Source of the DNA: Methylocella silvestris
GTDB lineage: Bacteria > Pseudomonadota > Alphaproteobacteria > Rhizobiales > Beijerinckiaceae
Reading direction: 5' to 3'
DNA: 64,000 nt
Assembly (NCBI RefSeq): GCF_002891535.1
Contig: NZ_PDZR01000003.1
Coordinates: forward strand, 1 to 64,000
Shown here: positions 1 through 7,232 of the stretch, piece after piece
How positions within the stretch are numbered: position 1 is the first letter of the stretch
Layout: each line of letters begins with the position of its first letter
Program-made: the position numbers and the translations under genes
The notes under the pieces: generated by a model
Seen by the model: the letters and a program-made list of their open reading frames with translations, nothing else
Told to the model about the DNA's origin: nothing
The model's database searches: none

Positions 1-128
1 GCTTCAACAAACTGAAAAACTGGCGCCGCTTGGCGACCCGCTACGACAAGACCGCCGAAAGCTACCGCGGCTTCGTCCTCATCGCCGCCGTCCGACTATG
101 GATGAGGGTATTTGTCAACAGGACCTAG
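1..128 (+). CDS. IS5-family transposase, C-terminal end (cut by window edge)
   Basis: The first 128 bases encode 41 residues ending in a stop at 126-128. The segment with NKLKNWRR, TRYDKTAESY and RLWMRVFVNRT matches the characteristic C-terminal end of IS5/IS427-group DDE transposases. The rest of the gene lies left of the window. It sits 51 bp outside attL, so it belongs to the host flank, not to the prophage. The right inverted repeat of the IS probably lies in 129-179 but I could not define it without the left end. Confidence 0.8.
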   Translation, partial: FNKLKNWRRLATRYDKTAESYRGFVLIAAVRLWMRVFVNRT

Positions 129-179
129 TTCAATTGAACTATTTAGGTGACATCAATCATCGCGCAGCCGCTTGATTTA

Positions 180-228
180 ATGGTGCTGCGAGACAGGATT
201 GAACTGTCGACCTCTCCATTACCAATGG
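180..228. repeat. attL: partial copy of the tRNA-Thr 3' end
   Basis: These 49 bases are identical to 43198-43246. They contain the 3' half of a tRNA-Thr gene (minus strand): encoded CCA, T arm, variable region and the anticodon stem-loop up to its 5' side. Identity stops abruptly at position 229, where the phage sequence starts and the 5' half of the tRNA is missing. This is the distal attachment site of the prophage. Confidence 0.95.
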
Positions 229-310
229 GGTTATTTAAAACGTGTATGTACTGGAAATATAACCATTATTCGGGCAAGAAATTTTTTGCGTGTCAGAAAT
301 CTGACGCAAC

Positions 311-1147
311 TCAATCAAAATCGAAGGCAGACTGTCGTCGCGTTCGGATCTTTGAGACGATTAGCTCTGACGCCTTCTTTGCATCTCCCTCAGCCGCCGT
401 ATAAGTGACGCCGATCGCCTCCTGGTCGAAGGCCGCGAAGATCGCGCGCGTTTCCGGCGCGTCATTGATGGAGAGAATGAAGCCGCCGGCGATCGCCGCG
501 AGCTGATCGGCGAGGCGGCGGAAATCGGCTTTCGTGAAGGCGTCCGCACCGTAAAAATCCTCGGTCCCGAAATAGGGCGGATCGAGATAGAACAGCGTCT
601 CCGGCCGGTCATAGCGCGTAATGAAATCGCCATAGGGCAGGTTTTCGATCACGACGCCGGCGAGGCGCTCGCTAAGCGCCGTCAGGATCTCCCCCAGCTT
701 CGTCACGTCGAATCGGCCGCTAACGCCCGGCGAGACGCCAAAGGAGCGCCCGGCGACCTTGCCGCCGAAGGCCGTGCGCTGGAGATAGAGGAACCGGGCC
801 GCGCGCTCGAGGTCGGTCAGGGTGCGGACATCGGTCGCGATCAGACGCTCGAACTCCCGCCGGCTGGTCAGCTGGAATTTCAGCATATCCATGAACGGCG
901 CATAATGGCGCTGCAGGATTCGAAAGAAGGTCGCGACGTCGCCGGAAAGATCATTGATGACCTCGGCCGCCGGAGCGAGCCGCCTGCGCAGGAAGACGCC
1001 GCCCATGCCGACGAAGGGCTCGGCATAAGTCTTGTGCGGCGCCGATTCGATCCGGGCGACGAGCGCGGCGGCGAGCTGCTTCTTGCCGCCGATATAGGCG
1101 GCCGCCGGCCGCGTCGGCTCGACGCGGCGAAAATCCGAAAAATCCAT
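311..1147 (-). CDS. Orphan D12-class DNA adenine methyltransferase
   Basis: Predicted S-adenosylmethionine-dependent DNA N6-adenine methylase of about 278 residues. It has the N-terminal glycine-rich motif YIGGKKQL, the PFVGMGG motif I region, and the catalytic DPPY motif (FYLDPPYFG) in the D12/Dam order. The open frame extends upstream to 1297, but the family N-terminus and the ATG at 1147 fit best. No restriction endonuclease is beside it, so it is an orphan. It is the first gene inside attL and is divergent from 1221-1808. A role in protecting phage DNA or changing host methylation is inference; the target sequence cannot be read. Confidence 0.85.
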   Translation of the reverse strand: MDFSDFRRVEPTRPAAAYIGGKKQLAAALVARIESAPHKTYAEPFVGMGGVFLRRRLAPAAEVINDLSGDVATFFRILQRHYAPFMDMLKFQLTSRREFERLIATDVRTLTDLERAARFLYLQRTAFGGKVAGRSFGVSPGVSGRFDVTKLGEILTALSERLAGVVIENLPYGDFITRYDRPETLFYLDPPYFGTEDFYGADAFTKADFRRLADQLAAIAGGFILSINDAPETRAIFAAFDQEAIGVTYTAAEGDAKKASELIVSKIRTRRQSAFDFD

Positions 1148-1220
1148 AATTTGGAAACCTGCGCGCGGGCATGGTCGCCGCGCGTGATTCGTCACGCCGG
1201 CGGCAAGCCTATTCGCAGTT

Positions 1221-1808
1221 GTGAAGGCTTCGCGGACTCGCTTTGCCGTGGAGACCGCGTTCGAAAGGCGCGTCAACGCCTTAGATGCCGTCGTCAACGG
1301 CTCTCTTGCTGCGACGACAAGGGGGGATCATTTGGGGAGTCCAATCAGGCAACGAGGTATCGTCTACCTAGGGCTCCTGGCCGTGCAGACTGCAGCAGCC
1401 ACATTCATGGTCTGGGTCGCCTTTCCGCTTTTTCAGCAGGTGATCGCGCGACCGGGCGAATTGCAGGAAGCCGGCCTGCGCGACCAGGTCGCGATCATAT
1501 CCGCCACGCTCGTCCTGCATTGCGCCTACTGGTCGAGGTATCGCTGGATCGCCGTACAAGCGCCTATTCACAGCGCCTTTGTCGGCCATGTCATCCAGTT
1601 TGCCGGCCGGGCAAGCTTCTTCTTCGGCGGCGCGGTGTTCTCGGCAATCTTTTTCAGGCATTTGCCCGAACTCGATGCGCTTCCAGCCCCGGGGCAGGCC
1701 GCAATCAAGGGCCTCATCTTGATGTGGGGCTTATTCTCGCTGTTCTGCTATTCGCTTGAGCTTGACCGACTCGGGAAGGCGATTGAGCAAGCGCGGGCAG
1801 CGAAGTGA
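1221..1808 (+). CDS. Hypothetical multi-pass membrane protein
   Basis: An open frame of 195 codons with about four hydrophobic segments: near residues 49-70, 90-105, 130-145 and 165-180. Histidines and aromatic residues between segments 2 and 3 (HCAYWSRYRW, HSAF, GHVIQF) look like a genuine integral membrane protein. I do not recognise a family. The listed start is a GTG; the first 45 residues are poorly constrained and a later start is possible. It reads away from the methylase and towards the CxxC gene, so it is probably an independent cargo gene. Confidence 0.65.
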   Translation: MKASRTRFAVETAFERRVNALDAVVNGSLAATTRGDHLGSPIRQRGIVYLGLLAVQTAAATFMVWVAFPLFQQVIARPGELQEAGLRDQVAIISATLVLHCAYWSRYRWIAVQAPIHSAFVGHVIQFAGRASFFFGGAVFSAIFFRHLPELDALPAPGQAAIKGLILMWGLFSLFCYSLELDRLGKAIEQARAAK

Positions 1809-1823
1809 CCTTAGAGGCCGCCG

Positions 1824-2129
1824 TCAGGCTACTTTCTTGCCGCCGTCGACGACGCGCAGGCGGCGGCGCTGGCCTTCGGTCGGCAGGTCCGGCGGCGGCG
1901 GCGGCCAGTCGAGATCGACAAAAAAGGCGCCGCAGCGATGCGCGAAGGGCCGGCGCGGGTTGATCAGCTTGCAGTCGCCGACGAGCTGGCGCAGCAGATC
2001 GTCCATGCGGCAGTTCGCGCCATATTTGTCGGCGAGCCGGGCCAGCCGATAGCTGCCCTCCCGGCTGCATTTATGGCAGGCGAGGCGCACCCTCACATAG
2101 GGATAAGAGGCCAGCGTGTCCTCGTTCAT
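1824..2129 (-). CDS. Small CxxC zinc-binding-type hypothetical protein
   Basis: About 101 residues from ATG 2129 (MNEDTLASYPYVRVRLAC). The pair CHKC near residues 17-20 and later Cys/His residues (NC, DC, HRC) suggest a structural zinc site; the C-terminus is proline- and arginine-rich. No function is recognised; similar short proteins are known in alphaproteobacterial phages. The start lies 6 bp from the SOS box at 2135-2149 and it is divergent from the SRAP gene, so both may be DNA-damage inducible. The start upstream at 2165 would run through the SOS box and is less likely. Confidence 0.75.
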   Translation of the reverse strand: MNEDTLASYPYVRVRLACHKCSREGSYRLARLADKYGANCRMDDLLRQLVGDCKLINPRRPFAHRCGAFFVDLDWPPPPPDLPTEGQRRRLRVVDGGKKVA

Positions 2130-2134
2130 GATGA

Positions 2135-2149
2135 GAACATAAACGGAAC
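2135..2149. promoter_or_regulatory. Predicted LexA (SOS) box, GTTC-N7-GTTC type
   Basis: The sequence GAAC-ATAAACG-GAAC is, on the opposite strand, an exact GTTC-N7-GTTC direct repeat, the consensus established for LexA of many alphaproteobacteria. It lies in the 74-bp divergent gap between the CxxC gene (start 2129) and the SRAP gene (start 2204), where a repressor would control both. SRAP proteins are named for their link with the SOS response, which supports the assignment. LexA binding itself is inference. Confidence 0.75.
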
Positions 2150-2203
2150 AAAAGACCCGGCGCAAGCCTTGACGGACGGCCGCCGAACCGCTCTGCTCGG
2201 GCT

Positions 2204-2839
2204 ATGTGCAACCTCTATTCGATCACACGCGGCCAGGAAGCGATGCGGCGTCTCTTCCGGATCGGCCGCGACCTGACGGGCAATCTGGCTCCGATGCCCG
2301 GCGTCTTTCCCGATACGATGGCGCCCATTGTCCGGATCGCCCCCGATGGCGAGCGCGAGCTGACGATGATGCGCTGGGGCTTTCCGCCGCCGCCGAACCT
2401 CGGCAAGGTTCCGGTGACCAACGTGCGCAACACCGCCTCGCCCTATTGGCGCGCCTGGCTCAAGGCCGAATGGCGCTGCCTCGTGCCGGCGACGTCATTT
2501 TGCGAATGGACCGACAGCCGGCCGAAAGTCACGCATTGGTTTGCCCTCGACGAAAGCCGCCCGGTGTTCTGCTTTGCGGGGATCTGGCGGCTTTGGACCG
2601 GCGAGCGAAAAGGAGAGACGCGCGAGCATCGGCTGTTCTCGTTTCTGACGACGGAGGCCAATGACATCGTGCGGCCGATCCACGCCAAGGCGATGCCGGT
2701 CCTGTTGACGACGCCCGAGGAATGGGACGCCTGGCTGTCCGCGCCGGTGGCGGAGGCGCTGGCGCTGCAGCGGCCTTTGCCGAATGACTCGCTGAGAATC
2801 GTGGCGAAGGGCGAGAAAAGCGATAGCGACCTGGCTTGA
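2204..2839 (+). CDS. SRAP-family abasic-site processing protein (YedK/HMCES-like)
   Basis: A 211-residue SOS-response-associated peptidase family protein. In E. coli YedK and human HMCES the N-terminal cysteine, exposed after Met removal, forms a thiazolidine crosslink with abasic sites in single-stranded DNA. All key residues are visible: Cys2, the Asn in VTNVRN (Asn73), the Glu in CEW (Glu101) and His160 in RPIHAKAMPV. Length is typical. A predicted SOS box lies 55 bp upstream. As prophage cargo it could protect ssDNA replication intermediates. A broken second copy lies at 3525-3645. Confidence 0.93.
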   Translation: MCNLYSITRGQEAMRRLFRIGRDLTGNLAPMPGVFPDTMAPIVRIAPDGERELTMMRWGFPPPPNLGKVPVTNVRNTASPYWRAWLKAEWRCLVPATSFCEWTDSRPKVTHWFALDESRPVFCFAGIWRLWTGERKGETREHRLFSFLTTEANDIVRPIHAKAMPVLLTTPEEWDAWLSAPVAEALALQRPLPNDSLRIVAKGEKSDSDLA

Positions 2840-3187
2840 AAAACTCATGCAACGCCAAGCGCCGGCAGAGACATGCCAGAGCGAGTTTTTCTGGGTCGAA
2901 CCCTGCAACTAATGCTTAAGAAGCATGCGAGCCCACCTGCTTTTCTAGAGCCTAAGCTTAAATAGAATATATCAATCTGCCTCGCCGCGATTATTATAAC
3001 CTTGACGTGCCTATATCAAATTCCTATATACAATCTATCGTTGAAATAAAAACGCACAATATACGATATACATACGCTAAATAAGCACAAAATATTACAA
3101 CATAAGCGCACTTAATACTGCGCTTTAACGAACAGTGCTGCGTCTGCAGTCGTAATGTGTTCATAGAAAAACAACAATGGAGCTTAA
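2840..3187. other. AT-rich intergenic region upstream of the phasin gene
   Basis: About 350 bp with no convincing gene. It is strikingly AT-rich compared with its surroundings, rich in short TATA/ATAT stretches (2960-3110), and probably holds the phasin promoter. The only specific site I can name is the CTGC-N4-GCAG palindrome at 3138-3149. Confidence 0.6.
3138..3149. promoter_or_regulatory. PhaR-type operator, CTGC-N4-GCAG
   Basis: A perfect palindrome CTGC-GTCT-GCAG lies 38 bp upstream of the phasin ATG. CTGC-N3/4-GCAG is the motif described for the polyhydroxyalkanoate-responsive repressor PhaR upstream of phasin genes in Paracoccus. Position and motif both fit; binding is inference, and no phaR gene is in this window. 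Confidence 0.6.
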
Positions 3188-3520
3188 ATGTCTGATACTT
3201 TTGATAATACAATCAAAGCTGTACAAAATAAACTTGCAACGGTTGGCGCCCCAAATGTCATCTTAAATGAGAGCGTCCTCGCGATAGTCGCCGAAGTGAC
3301 GGACTATTCGAAAAAGTCACTGGACGATCGTCGTGATTTCATCGGGAGCCTGTTCGAAGCCAAGTCGCTCAACAGTGTCTTTCAGATCCAGTCCGAATAT
3401 GCCAAGACGGTTCTTGAGCGATCCCTCGCCGAGGCAATGAAGATTGGAGCGCTCTATTCCAATGTCGCCAAGGCGGCCTCGAGGCCAATTGAAGGGGCGA
3501 TGCTCAAGCCCAAGGAATGA
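3188..3520 (+). CDS. Phasin-family protein carried by the prophage
   Basis: A 110-residue, helix-rich protein of the Phasin_2 type. The core block (residues about 45-95: FIGSLFEAKSLNSVFQIQ, then SEYAKTVLERSLAEAM, then KIGALYSNVAK) has the amphipathic pattern of phasins that coat polyhydroxybutyrate granules. The start is ATG 3188, preceded by GGAG. It stands alone between the SRAP gene and its remnant. A phasin is not a phage structural or replication gene, so this is cargo that may influence host carbon storage; it might instead act as a helical adaptor. Family assignment is fairly secure, function inferred. Confidence 0.8.
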   Translation: MSDTFDNTIKAVQNKLATVGAPNVILNESVLAIVAEVTDYSKKSLDDRRDFIGSLFEAKSLNSVFQIQSEYAKTVLERSLAEAMKIGALYSNVAKAASRPIEGAMLKPKE

Positions 3521-3524
3521 AGCA

Positions 3525-3645
3525 ATCGGCTTCCCGTTCTCTTTCTGACAACGGAGGCGAACGACGCCATAGGGCCGATCCACGCCAAGGCATGCCGGTG
3601 CTGCTGACGACGCCCGAGCTGTGGGACGCTTGGCAGTCGGCGACG
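3525..3645 (+). pseudogene. Degenerate fragment of a second SRAP gene
   Basis: This stretch closely resembles 2628-2750 of the intact SRAP gene, covering the block around the catalytic histidine (FLTTEAND, GPIHAKA). After the histidine codon one base is missing relative to the intact copy (aaggcatgcc against aaggcgatgcc), which breaks the frame. The 5' two thirds are absent. The substitutions suggest an old duplicate or a remnant of a related gene. The following bases to 3801 hold no other gene I can support. Confidence 0.75.
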
Positions 3646-3801
3646 TCACCCGAAAGCGAAGGCCATTCGGGGGCGTTGCCCCCAGCGAGCTGATTTTAAC
3701 GTCGGGGCGACGCAATTTGTCAGCGGAGAAAATCCCCTTCGTGGAAAATTTTTTCCTGATCGCCCCGAGGAGGTTGTAGAAGCTTTGCGGCAACTAGCCG
3801 C

Positions 3802-4533
3802 CTAGTGGGGTTTCCAGCCGGTCAGCCGGTGATAATGCGCATTTATCGCCGCGTAGCATTCGCAGCAGATCTCGCTTAGGCCGTCGCGATCGACGATATG
3901 AATTCGGCCGCGCCGATAGCTGATCAAGCCGGCCTCTCGTAGCGAGCGCGCAAGTGGCGTGACACTGCTTCGCTGAACCGCAAGGATCTGCGACAAGGCC
4001 TGTTGTGTCAAAGGCAAATGGTCGCTGTGCAGCAAATCACGCGTTTGCAGAAGCCATCGGCTGAGGCGCTCCTCAATCGTGTGTACGGCGTTGCAGGCCG
4101 CGACCTGCTGGATTTGCGCAACCATGATTTGCTGATATCCGGCGAGGGCTTCGCGAAGCGATTCACTTTGCTTGACCAGATGCTCCAGCGCTGCTGCGTC
4201 GCCGACAAGGCCGGCGCCCGACACCTGCGCAATGGCATGATGGATGGCGGTGGGGCCATCCAGTAACGCCCCGACGCCGATCACGCTATTTCTGCCGAAC
4301 ATGGCAACTTTGATGAATTGGCCGGAGCCAAGCTCGACAACGATCGAAACGACGCCGCTTTCCGGGAAATAGATTCGGCTGATCGTTTCCGCGGCGCTGA
4401 ACAGGGCGGCGCCCATGGGAAGCTCCATCGGCCGCAGGTGCCGCGCAAATAACGCGCTGTCCTCACCCGAAAGCGAGGACAAAAAATGATTGCGAGAACG
4501 AGCAAGGGTTAGCACGGCTGCACCCAGCGACAA
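3802..4533 (-). CDS. Crp/Fnr-family transcription regulator
   Basis: About 243 residues: an N-terminal cyclic-nucleotide-binding-like beta barrel (residues about 25-140) and a C-terminal winged helix-turn-helix (about 160-225; LTQQALSQILAVQRSSVT). N-terminal cysteines of an FNR-type iron-sulfur cluster are absent, and cAMP-binding residues are not evident, so the signal is unknown. The first codon of the longest frame is TTG (4533); GTG at 4515 is equally plausible. It lies at the inner edge of the left cargo cluster. It is a regulator of a type common in Hyphomicrobiales, so it may be host-derived cargo rather than a phage switch gene. Confidence 0.88.
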   Translation of the reverse strand: MSLGAAVLTLARSRNHFLSSLSGEDSALFARHLRPMELPMGAALFSAAETISRIYFPESGVVSIVVELGSGQFIKVAMFGRNSVIGVGALLDGPTAIHHAIAQVSGAGLVGDAAALEHLVKQSESLREALAGYQQIMVAQIQQVAACNAVHTIEERLSRWLLQTRDLLHSDHLPLTQQALSQILAVQRSSVTPLARSLREAGLISYRRGRIHIVDRDGLSEICCECYAAINAHYHRLTGWKPH

Positions 4534-4721
4534 TTATAGTAAAGCTTAGCAGTCGCAATTTCTCTTGTCCGTCGTGATCCCGACGCACGGGTCTAATAAT
4601 CTGTGCCGATCCCGGAGTTTCTTTCCCAATACGCGATGATGAACGCTTCGAGGTCGCGAATGATTTCCCAATCTCGGTTGCAAATCCTGATGCTCGGCAA
4701 CCGAGCGGTCGCAGGCTTGTT

Positions 4722-4997
4722 TCAAATCCCGAAGCCGCGCTGCGTCCGCGCGGCGGCGAGTTCCTTCGTAAGCGCTTCGACCTTGCCTTCCAGCGCCTCG
4801 ATCTCCTCTTTTAGCTCCTTGATCTGCCGTGCCTGCGCGTCGATCAACAACTTCAACTGATCGTTGACCAGCGCCGCGAGCGGCGATTTGCGGCTGAGGA
4901 TCGCGACGATGACGGCGCCGATGAGCGTGAGCCCCGCGCCGATCGACCCATCGCCGACTCGGCCAAGAATGTCCTGCGGATCGCTCAATGCCATCAT
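4722..4997 (-). CDS. Small membrane protein with coiled coil, lysis module
   Basis: 91 residues. One transmembrane segment near residues 18-35 (IGAGLTLIGAVIVAIL) is followed by a charged heptad-type coiled coil (residues about 45-85, LKEEIEALEGKVEAL). It is the last gene of the leftward late transcript, after the holin-like genes. A role in lysis (holin regulator or inner spanin-like) is possible but unproven. Confidence 0.7.
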   Translation of the reverse strand: MMALSDPQDILGRVGDGSIGAGLTLIGAVIVAILSRKSPLAALVNDQLKLLIDAQARQIKELKEEIEALEGKVEALTKELAAARTQRGFGI

Positions 4998-5057
4998 CCG
5001 TCCAATCTGTAAGCTGGGTTTCGGGGCCGCGCGGGATGGCGCGGCCCCGGATGATGA

Positions 5058-5447
5058 TCAGGCCGAAGGCGCGGCGGGCGTGGCGGCGGCGGCGGCCGCG
5101 GCGGGAACGACGGCGATGGCGGCCGCCGCTTTGGTCTGGATCGCCGTCAGGCTGTCGAGCATCGAGGTTTTGAACACGCCGATGTCGGCGACGATGGCGT
5201 CGAGCGCGGTCGCGTCGCTCGCGGAAGCCTCGAGGCCGGTGATCGCCGCGGCGACCTGCGCGGTGAGGGCCTGGACCTCGGTCGCGATGGCGGATTTGGC
5301 GTCGGCGAAAACGGCGGCGACGTCGGAAGCGGTAGCCATATTATCCATCCTTTGATTGAGGGCGGTGAGCCCGGTTTTGAGGTCTGCGACCTCGGAAAGG
5401 AGCACCTGCGCAGCGCGCAGCAGCTCCAAAAGCAGGTCTTTGGACAT
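5058..5447 (-). CDS. Alanine-rich helical hypothetical protein, lysis module
   Basis: 129 residues from ATG 5447. The N-terminal half is a predicted coiled coil (LLELLRAAQVLLSEVADL, then LNQRMDNM); the C-terminus is a long alanine/proline tail. The start overlaps the stop of the upstream holin-like gene by one base, so the two are probably translationally coupled. No family recognised. It may be a virion-associated or lysis-accessory protein. Confidence 0.7.
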   Translation of the reverse strand: MSKDLLLELLRAAQVLLSEVADLKTGLTALNQRMDNMATASDVAAVFADAKSAIATEVQALTAQVAAAITGLEASASDATALDAIVADIGVFKTSMLDSLTAIQTKAAAAIAVVPAAAAAAATPAAPSA

Positions 5448-5866
5448 CACGCGCCTTTCCGACCGAGCCAGGCCGCCGTCGCCGAAATGATCGGCATGGC
5501 CGGCGCGACGATGAAAAAGGAAAGCGCGATCTGCATTTCGGCGCCGGCGTATTGACCGGGCAGCGCCGGAACAGCCCAGCCGAAGCGGAACGTCGAATCG
5601 AGAAAGACGGCGGACCAATGGAGCGCCGCCGGCAGTCCGAAGGCGAACACCATGATGCGGGCGCCCATCCATGAATTCGCCGAAGCGCGCAGCCTCGCGA
5701 TCTCGATTTCCGCGTTGAGATGCGCCTGATAGGCGGCGGCGTCGATCCCGGCGGCTGTCTTGAAGCCGTCGAGGCTGACGTCCTCGCGCTTGCCGAGATA
5801 GCCGATCAGAGGGCCGGCAATGCCTGACACGATGCTCTGGATCGCGCCGAGGATCATGGAGAGCAT
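5447..5866 (-). CDS. Holin-like protein (GTA-type 3TM family)
   Basis: 139 residues with three hydrophobic segments: near residues 3-23, about 70-90 and about 112-132. The layout, with a charged helix between segments 1 and 2 (LNAEIEIARLRASANSWMGA), fits the three-transmembrane holin family used by gene transfer agents and related phages. It lies directly downstream of the endolysin and a second membrane protein. Role: pore formation that lets the muramidase reach the wall. Confidence 0.72.
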   Translation of the reverse strand: MLSMILGAIQSIVSGIAGPLIGYLGKREDVSLDGFKTAAGIDAAAYQAHLNAEIEIARLRASANSWMGARIMVFAFGLPAALHWSAVFLDSTFRFGWAVPALPGQYAGAEMQIALSFFIVAPAMPIISATAAWLGRKGA

Positions 5867-5869
5867 CGC

Positions 5870-6280
5870 TCAGCCCTCCTTATCTTGCTTCGGCTTCGGC
5901 TCGATTTCGGCCGCCTTGGCGAGGCCGAGGATGTGCGTCACCGTCATCGCCAGCATGATCGCGCCGGAGATTTTCAGCGCGACCTCCGGAGCGAAGAAGG
6001 CCGAGAAGTCGACAAGATGCAGGCTTTCCAGCGCGCCGGGCGCGATATGGGCCAGCCCGTCGAGCAGCTGCGGCAGCGCGGCGACGCCAATTCCGGCGAC
6101 GCCCAGAATCCACGTCTTGAGGCCGAGCACGCGCAGCTTGATCCGCGCCCAGCCGGCGAGCGCGTAATCGTCGAGCTCATCGATGATCCCCGTCGTCAGC
6201 CGAAATTGCTTCAGCTTCGGCCGGATGATCGAAAAATAGACGGCGAGCGTCGCCGCCGAAAACAGCGCGAACCAGAACAT
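5870..6280 (-). CDS. Membrane protein of the lysis module
   Basis: 136 residues. Hydrophobic segments lie near residues 2-18, 55-72 and 100-120; a short charged tail (EPKPKQDKEG) ends the protein. Located between the endolysin and the 3TM holin-like gene with gaps of 21 and 3 bp, so it is in the lysis operon. It might be a second holin or antiholin; no family is recognised. Confidence 0.7.
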   Translation of the reverse strand: MFWFALFSAATLAVYFSIIRPKLKQFRLTTGIIDELDDYALAGWARIKLRVLGLKTWILGVAGIGVAALPQLLDGLAHIAPGALESLHLVDFSAFFAPEVALKISGAIMLAMTVTHILGLAKAAEIEPKPKQDKEG

Positions 6281-6301
6281 GGGATGGCTCCGAGATAGGG
6301 A

Positions 6302-7087
6302 TCAGGATTTGACGGGCGTCTTTGCGACGGCCTGCGCGGCAGCGGCGGCGCGCGTCGCCTCGGTCGCGGCGGTTTGCTGCGCAAGATCGGCCGCGGCCTT
6401 GGCGAGCTCGTCCGCGCGCTGGCGCTGCCGCCAGGCGGCATAGGCGGCGACGCCGGCGGCGGCGAGGATCACCACGATGATCGCAACAGTGAGCCAGGCA
6501 TGGCCGCCCGCGACATGCGCGCCGGCCGCGCTGGCGGGCACGGCGGCGGCTCCGCCCTTGGCGAGTTTGGCTTTCGCCTTGGCCTTCGATGCGGCGGCGT
6601 AAGCGCTCGGCTGGATCGGCAGGCCCGCCATCTTCAGGCTCGCTGCCTCGATCCGCGCGACGCGCGCGCCCCAGCCCTTGCCAAAAGCCGCCGAGGTCGA
6701 AAGCCCATGCAGAAACGAAAGCCGCAGATCTGCGATTTTCCCGATCGTGTCGCCGGTTGAGCCGCCGATCGCCTTGCGGAGGATCGCCATGGCCCGGGCC
6801 GGCCCGGAATTGACCGCGAGATCAAAGGCCGAGAGATCGACGCCGTCGGCGAGCGTCTCGGCGCCGACCATATCCCAATAGCCCGATCGATAGAGCGTCT
6901 GCAGCTCCGTCTCGCTCATCAGCCGAACGTCCCGCTTCGGGAGCCCGGCGCTCTTGCGAAACTGATCGTAGCGGGCCTGCGTCACGCCCTTGTAGGTCGA
7001 TCCGCCGGGATCGCGCGGGTCGTTGGAATAGCCGCCTTCCTCGCGTAGGGTGTAGGGTAGGCAAGTGAGGAATTTTCCATTGGCCAT
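6302..7087 (-). CDS. GH108-type endolysin (muramidase) with C-terminal membrane anchor
   Basis: 261 residues. The N-terminal ~170 residues are a glycoside hydrolase 108 / peptidoglycan-binding module: EEGGYSNDPRDPGG carries the catalytic Glu and is followed by the T-KGVTQ motif, LYRSGYW and FDLAVNSGP. It should cleave the glycan strand of peptidoglycan. Unusually, an Ala/Lys-rich linker leads to one transmembrane segment (about residues 198-222) and a charged, alanine-rich coil. A C-terminal anchor would tether the enzyme to the inner membrane. The holin-like genes follow. Confidence 0.88.
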   Translation of the reverse strand: MANGKFLTCLPYTLREEGGYSNDPRDPGGSTYKGVTQARYDQFRKSAGLPKRDVRLMSETELQTLYRSGYWDMVGAETLADGVDLSAFDLAVNSGPARAMAILRKAIGGSTGDTIGKIADLRLSFLHGLSTSAAFGKGWGARVARIEAASLKMAGLPIQPSAYAAASKAKAKAKLAKGGAAAVPASAAGAHVAGGHAWLTVAIIVVILAAAGVAAYAAWRQRQRADELAKAAADLAQQTAATEATRAAAAAQAVAKTPVKS

Positions 7088-7103
7088 GGTGAGCTCCGGG
7101 CAT

Positions 7104-7129
7104 AAAAAAAGCCGCCCGGCCAGGGCGGC
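7104..7129 (-). terminator. Rho-independent terminator before the endolysin gene
   Basis: On the minus strand a 7-bp GC stem (7123-7129 with 7111-7117, loop of 5) is followed by seven T residues (7110-7104). It lies only 17 bp upstream of the endolysin start codon and on the same strand, so it would stop late transcripts just before the lysis operon unless they are antiterminated. Confidence 0.75.
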
Positions 7130-7232
7130 GGAATAGGTTGTGGGGCCACTTAAATCTGAACGCAGTCATCGATACTGGCTGACCAGCGCTACTCGGTGTG
7201 ATTAACAGCCAAGAGCTTAGCGTTTTAGAAAA

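Noticed and set aside
311-1147. Restriction-modification system
   Set aside because: No endonuclease gene or specificity subunit lies beside the methylase.
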